NCBI GenBank assembly: GCA_006226775.1
Contig: SBGD01000081.1
Span: 81,223 to 145,222 of the forward strand
DNA length: 64,000 nucleotides
Source: Paracoccaceae bacterium
Lineage (GTDB): Bacteria; Pseudomonadota; Alphaproteobacteria; Rhodobacterales; Rhodobacteraceae
Direction of reading: 5' to 3'
Shown: positions 62,421 through 64,000 of the stretch, piece by piece
How positions within the stretch are numbered: the first letter of the stretch is position 1
Layout: each line of letters starts with the position of its first letter
Made by a program: the position numbers and the translations under genes
Notes under the pieces: generated by a model
The model's database searches: none
The model's input: the letters and a program-made list of their open reading frames with translations, nothing else
What the model was told of the DNA's origin: nothing

Positions 62421-63869
62421 GTGCTGCAAGAAAACATGGCTCTGCACAAGAAGATGTATATGGGCGGCGCCCTGGTCGACGGGCAGGCCAGCCTCGACGT
62501 CATCAACCCGGCGACCGAGGATCGCGTGGCCACCGTCGCCGCTGCCGGGCTTGCGGATGTCGACAAGGCCCTGCGCGCCGCGCAGGCCGCCGCGCCCGGC
62601 TGGGCGGCAACGCCGGTGGCAGAGCGCCAGCGCTGGATGCTGAAGCTGCGCGAGGCGGTGATCGCCAACGAGGAAATGCTGCGCGACTGCATCCACCAGG
62701 AAATGGGCAAGCCCTGGGGCGGCACCCAGGAGGATTTCGACCTGCTCGAGCGGTCGCTGAAGTTCTACGCCGAGGAGATCCAGCGCGTCCATGACGAGAC
62801 CCTGCGCGATCTCGACGGCACCCATGACCACCGCATCGTCTTTGAGCCGGTGGGCGTGGCGGTGGCCTATCTCGCCTGGAACTTTCCGCTGCTGAACCTC
62901 GCCTACAAGATCGCCCCGGCGATGGCCGCGGGCTGCCCGATCGTCATCCGCCCTTCCGCCGCGACACCGGTTTCGGCCTATGCGGTGGGCGAATTGTGCC
63001 ACCGGATCGGCCTGCCGGCGGGGGTGGTCAATATCCTGACCACCGATGGCTATGGCCCGTCCGATGCGCTGGCGGCCTCGCCCATCCCCAACCTGATCAC
63101 GCTGATCGGCTCGACCAATACCGGCAAGCACCTGATGAAGGTCGGCGCCACCTCGATCAAGAAATTCTCGATGGAGCTGGGCGGCAATGCGCCCGTGCTG
63201 GTCTACCGCGACGCCGATCTCGACCTGGCGGCGGATATCGTTAGCACGGTCAAGTTCAACAACGCCGGCCAGATCTGCGTCACCCCCAACCGGATCTTCG
63301 TCGAGCGCGAGGTCTATGACAGCTTCCGCGACAAGGTGGTGGCGCGGGCCAGGGCGGTGAAGGTCGGCTTCGACAAGCGGGCCGATATCCTGACCGGCCC
63401 GATGATCGACGGCCGCGCCTGGACGCGGGTCAAGGGGTTGATCGACGAGGCGGTCGAAAAGGGCGCCACCCTGCTGGCCGGCGGCGACCGGCCCGAGGGG
63501 CTGACCAGGGGGCATTTCCTCGCCCCCACGGTGCTGGACGGCGTGACGCCCGGGATGCAGATCTATCGCAACGAGATCTTCGGCCCGGTCATCAGCCTGA
63601 TCCCCTTCGACGACCGCGAAGCCGTGCTCGACCGCGCCAATGACGGCGAGGACGGCGGGCTCGCCTCCTATATCTTCACCGCCGACCTGGGCCTGGCCGA
63701 GGCGGTTGCCCGGCGCCTGCGCTACGGCGAGGTGCAGATCAACGGCGTCAAATACGACATCTACCTGCCGCATGGCGGCATCGGGCAATCCGGCATCGGC
63801 CACGACTGCTCGCGCCTGGCCCTCGACGACTATCTCGTGGTCAAGCGCATCAGCCGGGGGCTGATCTGA
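62421..63869 (+). CDS. NAD(P)-dependent aldehyde dehydrogenase
   Basis: A 482-residue aldehyde dehydrogenase with base E252 (FSMELGGNAP) and nucleophile C286 in NNAGQICVTPNRIF. The usual cofactor lysine in KPSE is replaced: the segment reads VIRPSAATP. The preferred start is GTG 62421, six bases after GGAGGTG; ATG 62436 and 62400 are alternatives without a good ribosome site. It begins a new unit behind its own palindrome and stops where the second enolase-superfamily gene begins. Confidence 0.85.
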   Translation: MLQENMALHKKMYMGGALVDGQASLDVINPATEDRVATVAAAGLADVDKALRAAQAAAPGWAATPVAERQRWMLKLREAVIANEEMLRDCIHQEMGKPWGGTQEDFDLLERSLKFYAEEIQRVHDETLRDLDGTHDHRIVFEPVGVAVAYLAWNFPLLNLAYKIAPAMAAGCPIVIRPSAATPVSAYAVGELCHRIGLPAGVVNILTTDGYGPSDALAASPIPNLITLIGSTNTGKHLMKVGATSIKKFSMELGGNAPVLVYRDADLDLAADIVSTVKFNNAGQICVTPNRIFVEREVYDSFRDKVVARARAVKVGFDKRADILTGPMIDGRAWTRVKGLIDEAVEKGATLLAGGDRPEGLTRGHFLAPTVLDGVTPGMQIYRNEIFGPVISLIPFDDREAVLDRANDGEDGGLASYIFTADLGLAEAVARRLRYGEVQINGVKYDIYLPHGGIGQSGIGHDCSRLALDDYLVVKRISRGLI

Positions 63870-63880
63870 TGGAGGACTTC

Positions 63881-64000
63881 ATGAAACTCGAACCGATCAC
63901 CAGCACGCTGAAGATCACGCGCATCACCAGCCATGTATTGCAATGTGACATGCCCGAGGAACTGGGCTATTCGCAGCAATATTACGCCAAACGCACCGCG
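63881..64000 (+). CDS. enolase-superfamily protein, N-terminal fragment
   Basis: The first 40 residues of a gene cut by the window end: MKLEPITSTLKITRITSHVL then CDMPEELGYSQQYYAKRTA. The opening KITRITSHVL and tyrosine-rich lid segment are typical of mandelate racemase/enolase-superfamily capping domains. GGAGG lies five bases before the ATG; an ATG at 63869 overlaps the previous stop. This would be the second sugar-acid dehydratase or epimerase of the locus. Confidence 0.65.
   Translation, partial: MKLEPITSTLKITRITSHVLQCDMPEELGYSQQYYAKRTA

Noticed and set aside
60237..63803. Open frame of nearly 1190 codons on the minus strand
   Set aside because: It lies opposite the enolase, aldolase and aldehyde dehydrogenase genes, all with intact catalytic residues. 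No family motif is seen on the minus strand.
1..64000. CRISPR arrays, insertion sequences, tRNA or rRNA genes
   Set aside because: No regularly spaced repeats, transposase or integrase motifs, or tRNA/rRNA-like segments were seen on either strand by reading.

Overview
The window is GC-rich, with dense gene packing and frequent ATGA/GTGA/TTGA stop-start overlaps. It carries a complete repABC replication and partition operon (repA 47423 to repC 43876, minus strand). This points to a megaplasmid or chromid of an alphaproteobacterium, most likely a Rhodobacterales (roseobacter-type) species. The load is almost entirely catabolic: ABC and TRAP transporters, dehydrogenases and their local regulators. 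I see no rRNA, tRNA, transposase, integrase or CRISPR array.

Layout. 0-3.8 kb: a fragment of a beta-propeller-like gene, two small unknown genes, a GNAT acetyltransferase and an AcoR-like regulator. 3.9-12.0 kb: a seven-gene minus-strand sugar operon that opens with its own LacI regulator, then xylA, a TIM-barrel isomerase, a Gfo/Idh dehydrogenase and a complete ribose-type ABC importer. 12.2-23.6 kb: sugar-acid genes (kduD, two zinc dehydrogenases, a lactaldehyde-type dehydrogenase, a GMC oxidoreductase), a FadR-type regulator and a decayed ABC importer. Intergenic TGG-N5-CCA dyads link several of these. 23.8-30.5 kb: a TRAP importer with enoyl-CoA hydratase, IclR and twin CaiB CoA-transferases. 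30.5-39.2 kb: an ALDH7 dehydrogenase, TauE exporter, choline-dehydrogenase-like GMC enzyme, and an NCS1 permease coupled to an unlisted 54-residue membrane protein, with a polysaccharide-deacetylase-family hydrolase and two SDRs behind a LysR regulator. 39.3-43.8 kb: dadA under a tandem glycine riboswitch, next to a ureohydrolase and its LysR regulator. 43.9-48.3 kb: repABC with a predicted counter-transcribed RNA, an AT-rich oriV candidate inside repC, and a non-coding stretch with two DnaA-box-like sites.

48.3-64 kb is the most system-like part. A FadR-type regulator faces a locus with a HpaH-type hydratase, three divergent or internal control regions sharing a TAAACATA-N-TATGTTTA-like palindrome, a GH127 glycosidase, a complete carbohydrate ABC importer, a DMT transporter, a type I sulfatase, an enolase-superfamily dehydratase, a HpaI-type aldolase, two aldehyde dehydrogenases and the start of a second enolase-superfamily gene. 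The glycosidase and the sulfatase both lack signal peptides. The simplest reading is that a small sulfated glycoside is imported intact, then desulfated and cleaved in the cytoplasm. The sugar acid would then be dehydrated and split to pyruvate plus an aldehyde that is oxidised. The substrate identity is inference.

Limits: starts were chosen by eye from Shine-Dalgarno spacing and overlaps, and no database search or folding program was run.
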